This document shows, one piece after another, positions 23,679 to 30,617 of a stretch of DNA of 64,000 bases. The notes below the pieces were generated by a model, which saw only the letters and a list, made by a program, of their open reading frames with translations, had not been told where the DNA came from and did not search any database. Where the stretch lies: the NCBI RefSeq assembly GCF_024494655.1, contig NZ_JANHDL010000010.1, positions 40,520 to 104,519 on the forward strand. The letters run 5' to 3'. How positions within the stretch are numbered: the stretch's first letter is position 1; every line of letters starts with the position of its first letter. The position numbers and the translations under genes are program-made. Source of the DNA: Halorubrum laminariae (GTDB taxonomy: Archaea > Halobacteriota > Halobacteria > Halobacteriales > Haloferacaceae).

Positions 23679-23810
23679 ATGGCAAACGAAAACGCCCACC
23701 AGCAGTGTCCGGTCTGTGATCGCCGAATCGCGAGCGTGACAATCGTCGGGCCGAGTGAAGCAGTGGTCACGCCGTGCGGGCATCGTATCGTTCCCCACCG
23801 ACTCGACTGA
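23679..23810 (+). CDS. 43-residue zinc-finger protein
   Basis: The ATG at 23679 gives 43 residues with CPVCDRRIASVT and CGHRIVPHRLD: three cysteines and nearby histidines that could bind one zinc. The start is preceded by an AT-containing stretch (TTTCCATATGG). It lies 27 bases after the preceding gene. Small zinc proteins are frequent in this window, which supports it as a real gene. Function unknown. Confidence 0.5.
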   Translation: MANENAHQQCPVCDRRIASVTIVGPSEAVVTPCGHRIVPHRLD

Positions 23811-23858
23811 AGGCCTGACTCACCGTTGAGCGGACACGGTGGCTACGTCGTCTCTATA

Positions 23859-23900
23859 TTAACCAACGATGTGCGGGTTCTGGAGACTAGTGTTGGTTAA
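23859..23900. repeat. TTAACCAACA inverted repeat, copy 4
   Basis: Arms TTAACCAAC (23859-23867) and GTTGGTTAA (23892-23900). The total length is 42 bases. It precedes the leader at 23917 and the gene at 23971. Confidence 0.75.
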
Positions 23901-23916
23901 TAGCGGACTGCGGCTC

Positions 23917-23948
23917 CGTTTATTGCCCCTCAGAGAGGGTGCAGGGCG
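23917..23948 (+). promoter_or_regulatory. T-tract plus hairpin leader, copy at 23.9 kb
   Basis: CGTTTATTG precedes stem GCCC, a loop with AGAGAGGGTGCA and stem GGGC. The stem is short in this copy. It ends about 24 bases before the ATG at 23971. Confidence 0.5.
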
Positions 23949-23970
23949 GCTGGATTCGCCCTCGCAGCCC

Positions 23971-24978
23971 ATGTTCATGTCGCTCGAAATCAACTCCAGC
24001 AGCAGTACTGATCGCGACATCACCGCTGCCAGACAAGCCGACGTCGTGGCGTTCCTCCATCGAGCGCCGTTCGCTCTGGATGCGTATCGGCTCGGATTCT
24101 TGCCTGGGTTCCGAGAAGACTGTGGGTACCAGCAGACCCAGTATCAGGACCTGAACATCCCCGTCGGGATGCTCGATAACGACTTTCGGAATCCCGATCT
24201 GGATCGGTACGTCGCCCGATTTTTCGAATACGAACCCAAGGTTGGCGTGATCGGAGATGTGTACGAGGGAGACGACGTCGACGAGTACGTGGCCGCTGCC
24301 CGCGAAGTTCAGGCGAGTTATCCCGACGCAGAACTCATCATCGTCCCAAAGTGTCGCGAGGTGATCGACACGATCCCGAACGACCTCGTGCTCGGTTACT
24401 CGCGGGGGTACGCCGACCGATTGGCGCACGAGTTCTCCGAGCCGACCGACTGGCGTGGCCGTCGTGTTCACATCTTGGGGGGCAGCCCACCGAAACAGTG
24501 GGACGTCATCCAGCAGTTGACCCGACCGACACTCACGGACGACCCACCGGCCGACATCGTCGGCCTCGACTGGAACGGGCTGCATCGCGGCGCGCAGTTC
24601 GGGGAGTTCTGGACGGCTGACGGCTGGGATGATAGCGGTCGTGACGCCTCCCACGTCACAGTTCGGAAGACAGTCCGACACAGTCTCGCCCGCATCAAGG
24701 CCTTCTGGCAGTCTCACGGCGTCTGGCCCGACTCAACGCCACATAGCGACATCCTCGAAATCGAGTACGAGGGTCCGTCACCGACCAATCTCGATAGCGC
24801 TGTGTGTACCGAATGCGAAGCGAACGTCTGGACGACTCGACGCGGTCCCTTCATCGCTGAGTATGATACCGGCGTGCTCTGTGGCTACTGCAGCTACGAG
24901 TGCTACTTCTCACATCGCCATCGGAACAACCTGGAGGAGATCGCCAGCGAGCAGAGCGTGTACATTCCACCGGCGTGA
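23971..24978 (+). CDS. DUF6610-like protein, possible TGT/DpdA-type TIM barrel
   Basis: A 335-residue protein that I recall as the haloarchaeal DUF6610 type. Successive strands PKVGVIGDV (near 90), LIIVPK, DLVLGYS, VHILGGSP (near 167) and DIVGLDWNG (near 195), each followed by a helix, read like a beta/alpha barrel. The order HxLG then DxxD/N-rich strand then RGAQFGEFW loosely resembles tRNA-guanine transglycosylase and phage DpdA enzymes, which insert deazaguanine bases into RNA or DNA. Near the C-terminus C278, C281 and CGYC (near 304) with C311 form a zinc site. I chose the ATG at 23971 after the leader; the frame opens earlier through the repeat. The enzymatic guess is weak. Confidence 0.6.
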   Translation: MFMSLEINSSSSTDRDITAARQADVVAFLHRAPFALDAYRLGFLPGFREDCGYQQTQYQDLNIPVGMLDNDFRNPDLDRYVARFFEYEPKVGVIGDVYEGDDVDEYVAAAREVQASYPDAELIIVPKCREVIDTIPNDLVLGYSRGYADRLAHEFSEPTDWRGRRVHILGGSPPKQWDVIQQLTRPTLTDDPPADIVGLDWNGLHRGAQFGEFWTADGWDDSGRDASHVTVRKTVRHSLARIKAFWQSHGVWPDSTPHSDILEIEYEGPSPTNLDSAVCTECEANVWTTRRGPFIAEYDTGVLCGYCSYECYFSHRHRNNLEEIASEQSVYIPPA

Positions 24979-24989
24979 CGCTACGAGTG

Positions 24990-25018
24990 GTTTTTCGCGC
25001 CCCGGAGGGGGCGAGGGC
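24990..25018 (+). promoter_or_regulatory. T-tract plus hairpin leader, copy at 25.0 kb
   Basis: GGTTTTTCG precedes GCGCCCC, loop GGAGGGGGCGA and GGGCTCG. Pairing is mainly GCCC with GGGC. The GTG at 25054 follows about 36 bases later. Confidence 0.6.
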
Positions 25019-25053
25019 TCGATCCAAAAAGTCCTCCGAGAAGGTGATTTTCC

Positions 25054-25401
25054 GTGAGTCAACAACAGCGTCCGAACGATGTCTCGATTGACGACATTCC
25101 AGTCGACGTATCGAACACCCAATCAGGCGAGGTCGACCCCGCCGAGGTACCCGAGGAGATTCGGTCGATCACTCGTGGACTCGCAAGCGAGCAACCGCCG
25201 ACGAATCCGCTCGTCGTCCTGAAGGCCGCCCGCTGGTGGTATATACATGGTAAGGGCGGGACCGATCCTGCGTTCCAGTGGGCCATCGAGTGGGCACGAC
25301 ACCTCGCGACGGACACGCCGAGCGATGTCGACCAGTTCGACGCGTTCCTTGAGTACCTCGTCACGGTCGGCTTCGCTGACGAGAAAGCAGCGCTCCGATA
25401 G
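25054..25401 (+). CDS. Small hypothetical protein
   Basis: A 115-residue protein starting at a GTG (MSQQQRPNDVSIDDI). The second half is alpha-helical with many aromatic residues (LVVLKAARWWYIHGKGGTDP, FQWAIEWARHLATD, LEYLVTVGFADEKAALR). No family is recognised. It is a single-gene unit between two hairpin leaders, directly before the antirestriction gene. Confidence 0.6.
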   Translation: MSQQQRPNDVSIDDIPVDVSNTQSGEVDPAEVPEEIRSITRGLASEQPPTNPLVVLKAARWWYIHGKGGTDPAFQWAIEWARHLATDTPSDVDQFDAFLEYLVTVGFADEKAALR

Positions 25402-25438
25402 CAGCTCCGATCTAAACCCCCCGAAGTCGCGCCGATGT

Positions 25439-25470
25439 TTATCGTGCGCCCCCGAGGGGTGCGGCGCGTC
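25439..25470 (+). promoter_or_regulatory. T-tract plus hairpin leader, copy at 25.4 kb
   Basis: GTTTATCG precedes stem GCGCC, a loop with CCGAGGGGTGC and stem GGCGC. About 37 bases follow before the first ATG of the antirestriction gene. Confidence 0.65.
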
Positions 25471-25504
25471 CTGACTTCTCGGAGACGTCGTCGTACTCGA
25501 TGTG

Positions 25505-26443
25505 ATGCAATCCATGATGACAGCCAGTGAGTCGGGGGTCTCGTTCGAGGAGACCGACACCCGACACGACAAGATGCACAGTACGATCGAAGACTGGATC
25601 GACGATCTCGTCGCAGACGTCGACGAGGCAAAAGCCAGCCAACAGTTCCAGGAGTGGCTCGATGTCCAGTCCCGATTCCACGACTATTCTCATCGTAACA
25701 CCCTCCTGATCAAACTCCAGTGTCCCGAGGCGACCCGCGTGGCGGGCTACAATACGTGGAGATCGGAGTTCGACCGGCACGTCCAAGAGGGCGAACAGGC
25801 GATCTGGATCTGGGCACCCATTATTACGAAGCAGTGCCCCGAGTGCGAGAACTCACCGAGCTACCACGAGCAAAGCGACTGTGACTATGACGAGACATCG
25901 CCCGAGGAGTGGTCGAAAGGACTGGTTGGATTCAAACCAACGGCAGTCTTCGACGTGTCTCAAACCGAGGGCGAACCGCTACCCGAGCTGGAAACCGAGG
26001 CAGCTGGTGACGCCGACGACCTGGTGCCAGCGCTCCTCCATGCGGCAACTACTCTCGATATCGACGTCCGTGTCGTCGACGCTGCCGAGTGGGAGCATGG
26101 CGACGCGAAAGGCGTCTGCAAACACCGGACTCTCCACGAGGGCCAGCCCGTCGTCGAAGCGAAAGCCCGCTCAAATCAGGCCGATCTCGCGGTGACATTG
26201 GTTCACGAGTACGCCCACGCGCTGCTTCATTTCGATGGCGACGACGAGCCCGAGCGCGCAAAACGCGAGGTCGAAGCGGAAGCCGTTGCGTACATCGTCG
26301 GGCGGTATTTCAACCTGGATACGAGCGGGTCAGCGTTCTATCTTGCCGCGTGGCAGGACGACGATGCGGAGAGTATTCAGGAGCGTCTCGGCCGGATCAG
26401 TTCGACCGCTCAGGAAATCATCGACACAGTTGTAGAGGGCTGA
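25505..26443 (+). CDS. ardC: ArdC-type antirestriction protein
   Basis: A 312-residue protein of the ArdC type. The N-terminal 130 residues match the ssDNA-binding ArdC domain (FHDYSHRNTLLIKLQCPEAT, RVAGYNTWRSEFDRHVQEGE, IWIWAPIITK), here with an inserted zinc knuckle (CPECENSPSYHEQSDC). The C-terminal part is a zincin: HEYAH at 234-238 and a downstream EAEAVAY helix supplying the third ligand. ArdC proteins of conjugative plasmids protect incoming DNA from host restriction. Several start codons (25502, 25505, 25514, 25517) are close together, so the exact start is uncertain. It is notable that it shares a replicon with BREX. Confidence 0.85.
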   Translation: MQSMMTASESGVSFEETDTRHDKMHSTIEDWIDDLVADVDEAKASQQFQEWLDVQSRFHDYSHRNTLLIKLQCPEATRVAGYNTWRSEFDRHVQEGEQAIWIWAPIITKQCPECENSPSYHEQSDCDYDETSPEEWSKGLVGFKPTAVFDVSQTEGEPLPELETEAAGDADDLVPALLHAATTLDIDVRVVDAAEWEHGDAKGVCKHRTLHEGQPVVEAKARSNQADLAVTLVHEYAHALLHFDGDDEPERAKREVEAEAVAYIVGRYFNLDTSGSAFYLAAWQDDDAESIQERLGRISSTAQEIIDTVVEG

Positions 26444-26461
26444 ACACCCCCTTCCCGGCTG

Positions 26462-26503
26462 TTAACCAACGCCGGAGGGTACTCTGTCGACATTGTTGGT
26501 TAA
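26462..26503. repeat. TTAACCAACA inverted repeat, copy 5
   Basis: Arms TTAACCAAC (26462-26470) and GTTGGTTAA (26495-26503); the total length is 42 bases. Unlike the other copies it lies between the 3' ends of two convergent genes, which argues against a pure promoter role. Confidence 0.75.
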
Positions 26504-26568
26504 TTCGTTCGGCATCCCGACCCCGTGTGTTTCGATCGGTCCCGAGACATACCCATCGACAGTCGATG

Positions 26569-27264
26569 TTATCGTTCAGAATCGATTCGGCGCTGCTGGT
26601 CACGAAGGAACTCAACGACGGCATCGATATCCTGTTCGGGAACCGTTTGCTGTTCGAAGACTCCTTTGAATGCATCTGCGAAATCCTCCGACGTGAGGCG
26701 GTTGAGGACAGTCTCGATGCGACCAGCGAGCTTCTCGGATTCTCCGCGATGCAGATGAGTCGCGATCCGGTCGAAATCCGCGCCAGCAGCCAGCACCACC
26801 AGATCCCGGGAGTCTGCCTTGCGGCCACTGTGAAGTTTCACGGCAAACAGCAACTCCCGTTCCGGAATCCTGGCTGTTACCGGGCGCCCGGTTCGCAGTT
26901 CCTGGGTGACGGAGTGCTGGGTCAGATAGCGATACGACCATTCAGCTTCCGTCTGGCGACAGCCCAACGCGTCGACCATCGCGTCGAACCGAACCGGATT
27001 CCCGATGTCCTTCTCAAACCGGATGGTACGGCCCTCGTAGAGCTCGTTTCGCTCGACATCGGCCGTTTTCTCGTAGCCGCGGTCGGTGAGAAGGTCCGTG
27101 TAGTCGTCGACCGCTTGGGCCGGAATGACGACGTCGACGTCCGTGGTGAAGCGCTGATTGAACGCCGCGATCGCCCACCCACCGACGAGGACGTATGGCA
27201 GGTCAGCGTCAATGACGGCCTCCAGCGTATCCAGCAGCTCGTCTTCGCGTTCACCGAGACTCAT
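26569..27264 (-). CDS. Nucleotidyltransferase toxin-like protein (AbiEii type)
   Basis: A 231-residue protein with the polymerase-beta-like nucleotidyltransferase signature: YVLVGGWAIAAF (GGW at 28-30) followed by TTDVDVVI with D42 and D44. A C-terminal helical domain follows. AbiEii/MenT-like toxins transfer nucleotides to tRNA or other acceptors and act in abortive infection. Its start overlaps the stop of the wHTH gene 27261-27935 (ATGA), the antitoxin-then-toxin order of AbiE systems. The third catalytic acidic residue probably lies in VRFDAMVD near residue 92. Confidence 0.8.
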   Translation of the reverse strand: MSLGEREDELLDTLEAVIDADLPYVLVGGWAIAAFNQRFTTDVDVVIPAQAVDDYTDLLTDRGYEKTADVERNELYEGRTIRFEKDIGNPVRFDAMVDALGCRQTEAEWSYRYLTQHSVTQELRTGRPVTARIPERELLFAVKLHSGRKADSRDLVVLAAGADFDRIATHLHRGESEKLAGRIETVLNRLTSEDFADAFKGVFEQQTVPEQDIDAVVEFLRDQQRRIDSER

Positions 27265-27935
27265 GCGTTCAAACGCGGATCCTCGTGGGACGCGTCAATA
27301 TCGCGGTCGTACTCGTCAGCGATCATCTCCAACGCCGGCTCGTAGTTCACCCGGTACTCCAACATGTGCTCGATTGCATCGTCCAACGGAATGACCGGAT
27401 TGCCGTCGACCCACTCGCGAGTGATGCCCCCACTCGTCGGGAACAACACGTACGAGACGGTCGCGTCGTAGTCGCTCGCATCCGGCCGCTCTTCGATCCG
27501 GCTCGGAATCCCGAACTCATCAAAGAATGCCGTCCACTGCTCAACATCCCGGTCGGCGACCTGGATGAAGATCGGATAATCGTCGTGGCCCCGGGCGATC
27601 TGATAGCCGCCGTGGGTCCAGACGTAGACGCCGTCGATTTTCGTGTACGCAAAGGGCATCCCGGCGAAGTGCGGAATGACGTAGCCGTCGTCGATCGAGG
27701 GGGGAACAGCGCGAGAAATAGCGGCGACGAGATCGTAGTAGCGATCCCTGACAGCGTAATTCTCGATGTAGACGCCGTCCTCACGCCGGATGAAGCCTGC
27801 GTCCTCCAACCGCTCGATCCAGTCGTAGACCCAGGAGTAGGAGCCGTCGATCTTCTGGGCGATTCGACGGATCGAGTCGCCCGGCCGGGCCGCGACCATG
27901 ATCTTCGCCGCGGTCTCGTCGACGTACTCCATCAT
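27261..27935 (-). CDS. wHTH antitoxin-like protein (AbiEi-like)
   Basis: A 224-residue protein with an N-terminal winged helix (SIRRIAQKIDGSYSWVYDWI then RLEDAGFIRREDGVYIENYA, residues about 20-63). The rest is an alpha/beta domain with many aromatic residues. Its position directly before, and overlapping, a nucleotidyltransferase gene makes it the likely antitoxin and repressor of the pair. It is similar in size to AbiEi proteins, but I cannot confirm homology beyond the HTH. The AT-rich 28000-28020 region upstream could be its promoter. Confidence 0.7.
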   Translation of the reverse strand: MMEYVDETAAKIMVAARPGDSIRRIAQKIDGSYSWVYDWIERLEDAGFIRREDGVYIENYAVRDRYYDLVAAISRAVPPSIDDGYVIPHFAGMPFAYTKIDGVYVWTHGGYQIARGHDDYPIFIQVADRDVEQWTAFFDEFGIPSRIEERPDASDYDATVSYVLFPTSGGITREWVDGNPVIPLDDAIEHMLEYRVNYEPALEMIADEYDRDIDASHEDPRLNA

Positions 27936-28066
27936 TGCTAGTTATCGGTATCGCATCTAACGGTATTAGTCTTGTCCCCCGTATTTCCTATAGAGTTATC
28001 TCTATACAGATATATAATTCTTGGCTCCGGTAGTCCGATCCGGCGCAGCATTCGAGCAGAAATGAA

Positions 28067-28108
28067 TTAACCAACAGAGGATACGACTGATCGCTATTTG
28101 TTGGTTAA
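28067..28108. repeat. TTAACCAACA inverted repeat, copy 6
   Basis: Arms TTAACCAACA (28067-28076) and TGTTGGTTAA (28099-28108); total length 42 bases. It lies between the divergent antitoxin gene and the SWIM protein gene. Confidence 0.75.
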
Positions 28109-28110
28109 GT

Positions 28111-28142
28111 CTATCAGCGCCCGCCGAGGGGCGGAGGCGCAG
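28111..28142 (+). promoter_or_regulatory. Hairpin leader, copy at 28.1 kb
   Basis: CTATCA precedes stem GCGCC, a loop with CGAGGGGCGGA and stem GGCGC. The hairpin follows the inverted repeat by a few bases and ends about 19 bases before the ATG at 28160. Confidence 0.55.
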
Positions 28143-28159
28143 TCCCGTCTCCACGAACT

Positions 28160-28978
28160 ATGACCGACCGATATCTAACGACCGTTCTCGACGAGGCAGA
28201 GCGAGTCGCAGAGCACCACGAGCAGGTCGCCCAATCATCAGACCATCCGGAACACGAGTATCTCCGGTACGCCGTCCTTCGGCTGCTCGAAGACGAGGCT
28301 GACGACACATCGGTGGAGGTACCGCAGATTGACGGCGTGACTGTCGGCTACGGAGAGGACGACGCGATGTGCAACAGCTGGGACGACGACGTCGAGTGGT
28401 GGGAGACGGTTCCGCCGCAGGAGGCATGTACTCGCTTCCGGGTATTCTACCCCGACGAATACGACGCTGTTCCGCGAGTCATCGTCGACGTGATGGCAGC
28501 ACTCGGGGCGTGGCGTGTCTGGATCGGGAGCGCTGCCGCCTGTGGCTCCTACGACCATCGCGAGCGGCGGGAAGTCCACTATCTGTGGCCGGAGGGGCAT
28601 CCGGTCGAGGCCCTGGTTGCGAATCGGCTCCAGGATCCCGAAGCTGCGGTTGCCCCAGACGGCGGCCGCTCCGGCGACGTGCGCGATCGGATGGTCGTCA
28701 CGGAGCACTCGCCCCAGCACGACGACCTCGAGCCGCGAACCAGCCGTGCCGTCGACGAATCGATGGCCGTCTCGCTGCTCGAAAAGGGTGGCCTCTATGA
28801 GGTCCGATCGGCGTCCGGAAACTGGTATGAAGTCGACGTGATCAGCGAGTCGTGTACGTGTCCAGACTGGCGGAAGCGTACGCCCGATGGCGGCTGTAAA
28901 CACCTCCGGCGAGTCGATCAGGAGATCAAGCAGGGGCGGGTCCCACGACCTGATGGGCGTCTCCCCTCGAACTCGTAG
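28160..28978 (+). CDS. SWIM zinc-finger protein
   Basis: A 272-residue protein with a C-terminal SWIM zinc finger: C232-x-C234 (SCTCPDWRKR), then C246 and H248 (GGCKHLRRV). SWIM domains bind DNA or proteins. The N-terminal 180 residues are an unrecognised acidic domain with cysteines (AACGSYDHRERREVHYLWPE). Plasmid-borne SWIM proteins are frequent in haloarchaea. The start follows the inverted repeat and leader. The role is unknown. Confidence 0.75.
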   Translation: MTDRYLTTVLDEAERVAEHHEQVAQSSDHPEHEYLRYAVLRLLEDEADDTSVEVPQIDGVTVGYGEDDAMCNSWDDDVEWWETVPPQEACTRFRVFYPDEYDAVPRVIVDVMAALGAWRVWIGSAAACGSYDHRERREVHYLWPEGHPVEALVANRLQDPEAAVAPDGGRSGDVRDRMVVTEHSPQHDDLEPRTSRAVDESMAVSLLEKGGLYEVRSASGNWYEVDVISESCTCPDWRKRTPDGGCKHLRRVDQEIKQGRVPRPDGRLPSNS

Positions 28979-29096
28979 GATCGCCCAGCGTTCGAGATCT
29001 CCCGAGGCTACTGTAACATCAGACGAAACTCCTTGATGGAGAGTTTCGAGTAGTGAGACGGCTGCTGGAGAACCGGTGAGAACAGTTGGCAGCAAC

Positions 29097-29137
29097 TTAA
29101 CCAACAAAACTATGCAGTTTGCGCCTGTGTTGGTTAA
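29097..29137. repeat. TTAACCAACA inverted repeat, copy 7
   Basis: Arms TTAACCAACA (29097-29106) and TGTTGGTTAA (29128-29137); total length 41 bases. It ends 13 bases before the ATG at 29151 and no hairpin leader separates the two. Confidence 0.75.
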
Positions 29138-29150
29138 CACAGATCGGCCC

Positions 29151-29474
29151 ATGTCCTACGAGCCACCGACGCCCCCAGCGGACCTCCCCACCGACGTCAT
29201 CGACACACTCAACGGCTATTCACCCGAGCTGCTCCGAGACGTTGCCCACTATGCCGAGGACCTCGCCGAGCATCGCGAGCGCGAGGCCCGCCTTGCCGAA
29301 GCGGAGGAGGAAGACGAGATCGACGAGCGACCCGATGACCTCCCCGATGATGTCCCGACGAAGGCGACGATCACGATCAAGGAGATCAACGACAACCGCT
29401 ACTACTACTGGCAGTGGCGAGAAGGAGATCGCGTCAAATCAAAGTACAAATCCCCAGTGAATCCGGACGAGTAG
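29151..29474 (+). CDS. Small conserved protein (DUF6788-like)
   Basis: A 107-residue protein. A charged helix with coiled-coil character (LLRDVAHYAEDLAEHREREA and following) leads to a C-terminal beta-rich segment TITIKEINDNRYYYWQWREG with KSKYKSPVNP. This last segment resembles the DUF6788 type, small domains in plasmid and phage proteins that may bind DNA. The family call is from memory. The ATG at 29151 closely follows inverted-repeat copy 7. Confidence 0.65.
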   Translation: MSYEPPTPPADLPTDVIDTLNGYSPELLRDVAHYAEDLAEHREREARLAEAEEEDEIDERPDDLPDDVPTKATITIKEINDNRYYYWQWREGDRVKSKYKSPVNPDE

Positions 29475-29567
29475 ACGAACTAGTACCTCAGTCGGATGGC
29501 CAGCTGTTCGGGGAGACACCCCGTCTGCGAAGTGAAAGACGCAGGGTACGGGAGAAGTCCCGAGTTG

Positions 29568-30163
29568 ATGAGTGAGGATCCAGTCACTGTCGACGAACTC
29601 GCCGAGAAAGCCGACGAGTATCTGCACGAAGCCTCACTCACACCGGAAGAATACGAAGCCCTGAAACAGAGTGTTGCGGAGCTCACGCCGATCTTCTCAG
29701 CTAAGAATTCGCACTTTGTCCTCGGCAGCTACGGGAAACATGAAATCCGTCGTCTCCAGCTCGTAAAAGATCGTCTCAACCGACAGCCCGGTGCGTACGC
29801 GTTTCTGATGGTCGACATTCGAAGCGAGTTGACGAATACCTACCTCAAGTTCCGGCTGCTCGCCGATCACACAGACGTCATCGTGGGCGTCACCGAACAC
29901 GCTCAGGGCTGCTTCCTCGTCGAGCAGGGCTACTTCACAGCCCTAGAGGAGTACTTCGCGAAGACGCACGTGTTCAAACGCGAGTACAACACGATAGATG
30001 CGGACGCGATCGACACGAACGTAGCCGTCGAGAGTCCTACAGTGGAATGCAGACCGCGATCTTCGAGATGCTCAACGATGCTAGGCGTCTCTGCCGGTGG
30101 ACGACTGAGAACGACCTCGTCGAGTGTACCGAGGCTCTCGTGAGTGATCAGGAATACCCGTAG
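29568..30163 (+). pseudogene. Frameshifted hypothetical gene
   Basis: The frame beginning at the ATG at 29568 (MSEDPVTVDELAEKADEYLH) reads as a normal acidic protein until about residue 155 (IDADAIDTNVA), after which it becomes basic and serine-rich (ECRPRSSRCS). The sequence in another frame from about 30033, YSGMQTAIFEMLNDARRLCR and on to ECTEALVSDQEYP with a TAG at 30161, has the composition of a real C-terminus. The shift corresponds to a one-base loss or two-base gain near 30031. The intact protein would have about 198 residues. The family is unknown. Confidence 0.65.
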
Positions 30164-30409
30164 ACAGAGACTAATCGGTTACTCACACCCCCGACGTTTC
30201 TGTCGTTTCTCCACGAAATCCTGTTCACTGATGGCCCAGACAACAAATGAACTCGAACAGGAAGACATCCCCCGTTTTCGAGTAGTAAGTGCGGGGGTGA
30301 ATCCGTGCAAGATTGGGTCTTCGAACCACGAACCCTCACGGGATAAGTAGTCCACTGGAGAGCGATTGCAAATGCTCGTAAATGAAATGTCGTTTAGATT
30401 TTGTCAGAC

Positions 30410-30430
30410 ACTCCACTATTGCCAGTAAAA
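30410..30430 (-). repeat. Origin-like repeat TTACTGGCAA, copy 1
   Basis: On the minus strand it reads TTTACTGGCAATAGTGGAGTG. The same 21 bases recur at 31984-32004, on the other side of the orc1 gene, in the same orientation. Confidence 0.7.
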
Positions 30431-30509
30431 TCGGAGGGTAAGACGCTATTAGATGAAATTGGCAACGGTGGTCCTGGTAGTAACTAGTCGGATTGATTGG
30501 GGCAGGGAG

Positions 30510-30584
30510 TTACTGGCAACACCGGAGAGGGTACTGGATAAACTGGCACTGACGGTTGCGCGGTTACTGGCAAAAGTGGAGAGG
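30510..30584 (+). repeat. Origin-like repeats, copies 2 and 3
   Basis: TTACTGGCAACACCGGAGAG starts at 30510 and TTACTGGCAAAAGTGGAGAG at 30564, both on the plus strand. They share TTACTGGCAAnnnnGGAGAGGGTA. They face the opposite way to copy 1. Confidence 0.65.
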
Positions 30585-30617
30585 GTATTGGCAGTACTGG
30601 TGTTGGCGGTTGAGAAG

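Larger units (their letters stand above)
30164..30617. other. Intergenic region downstream of orc1 with origin-like repeats
   Basis: About 450 bases without a supported gene. It contains at least three copies of the TTACTGGCAA repeat that also occurs upstream of orc1. The sequence between 30440 and 30617 is built from variants of ACTGGCA and GGAGAGGGTA in rapid succession, giving a low-complexity GT-rich look on the plus strand. Confidence 0.55.

Noticed and set aside
26089..27345. 418-residue plus-strand open frame
   Set aside because: It is the shadow of the nucleotidyltransferase gene and the end of ardC; both real genes have clear motifs in other frames.
30144..30350. 68-residue plus-strand frame after the frameshifted gene
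   Set aside because: It overlaps the recovered C-terminus in another frame and has no family-like sequence.
30290..30350. Possible tRNA-like segment (GTCTTCGAACCACGAACCC)
   Set aside because: I could not fold an acceptor stem and anticodon arm around it, and the T-loop consensus is incomplete.
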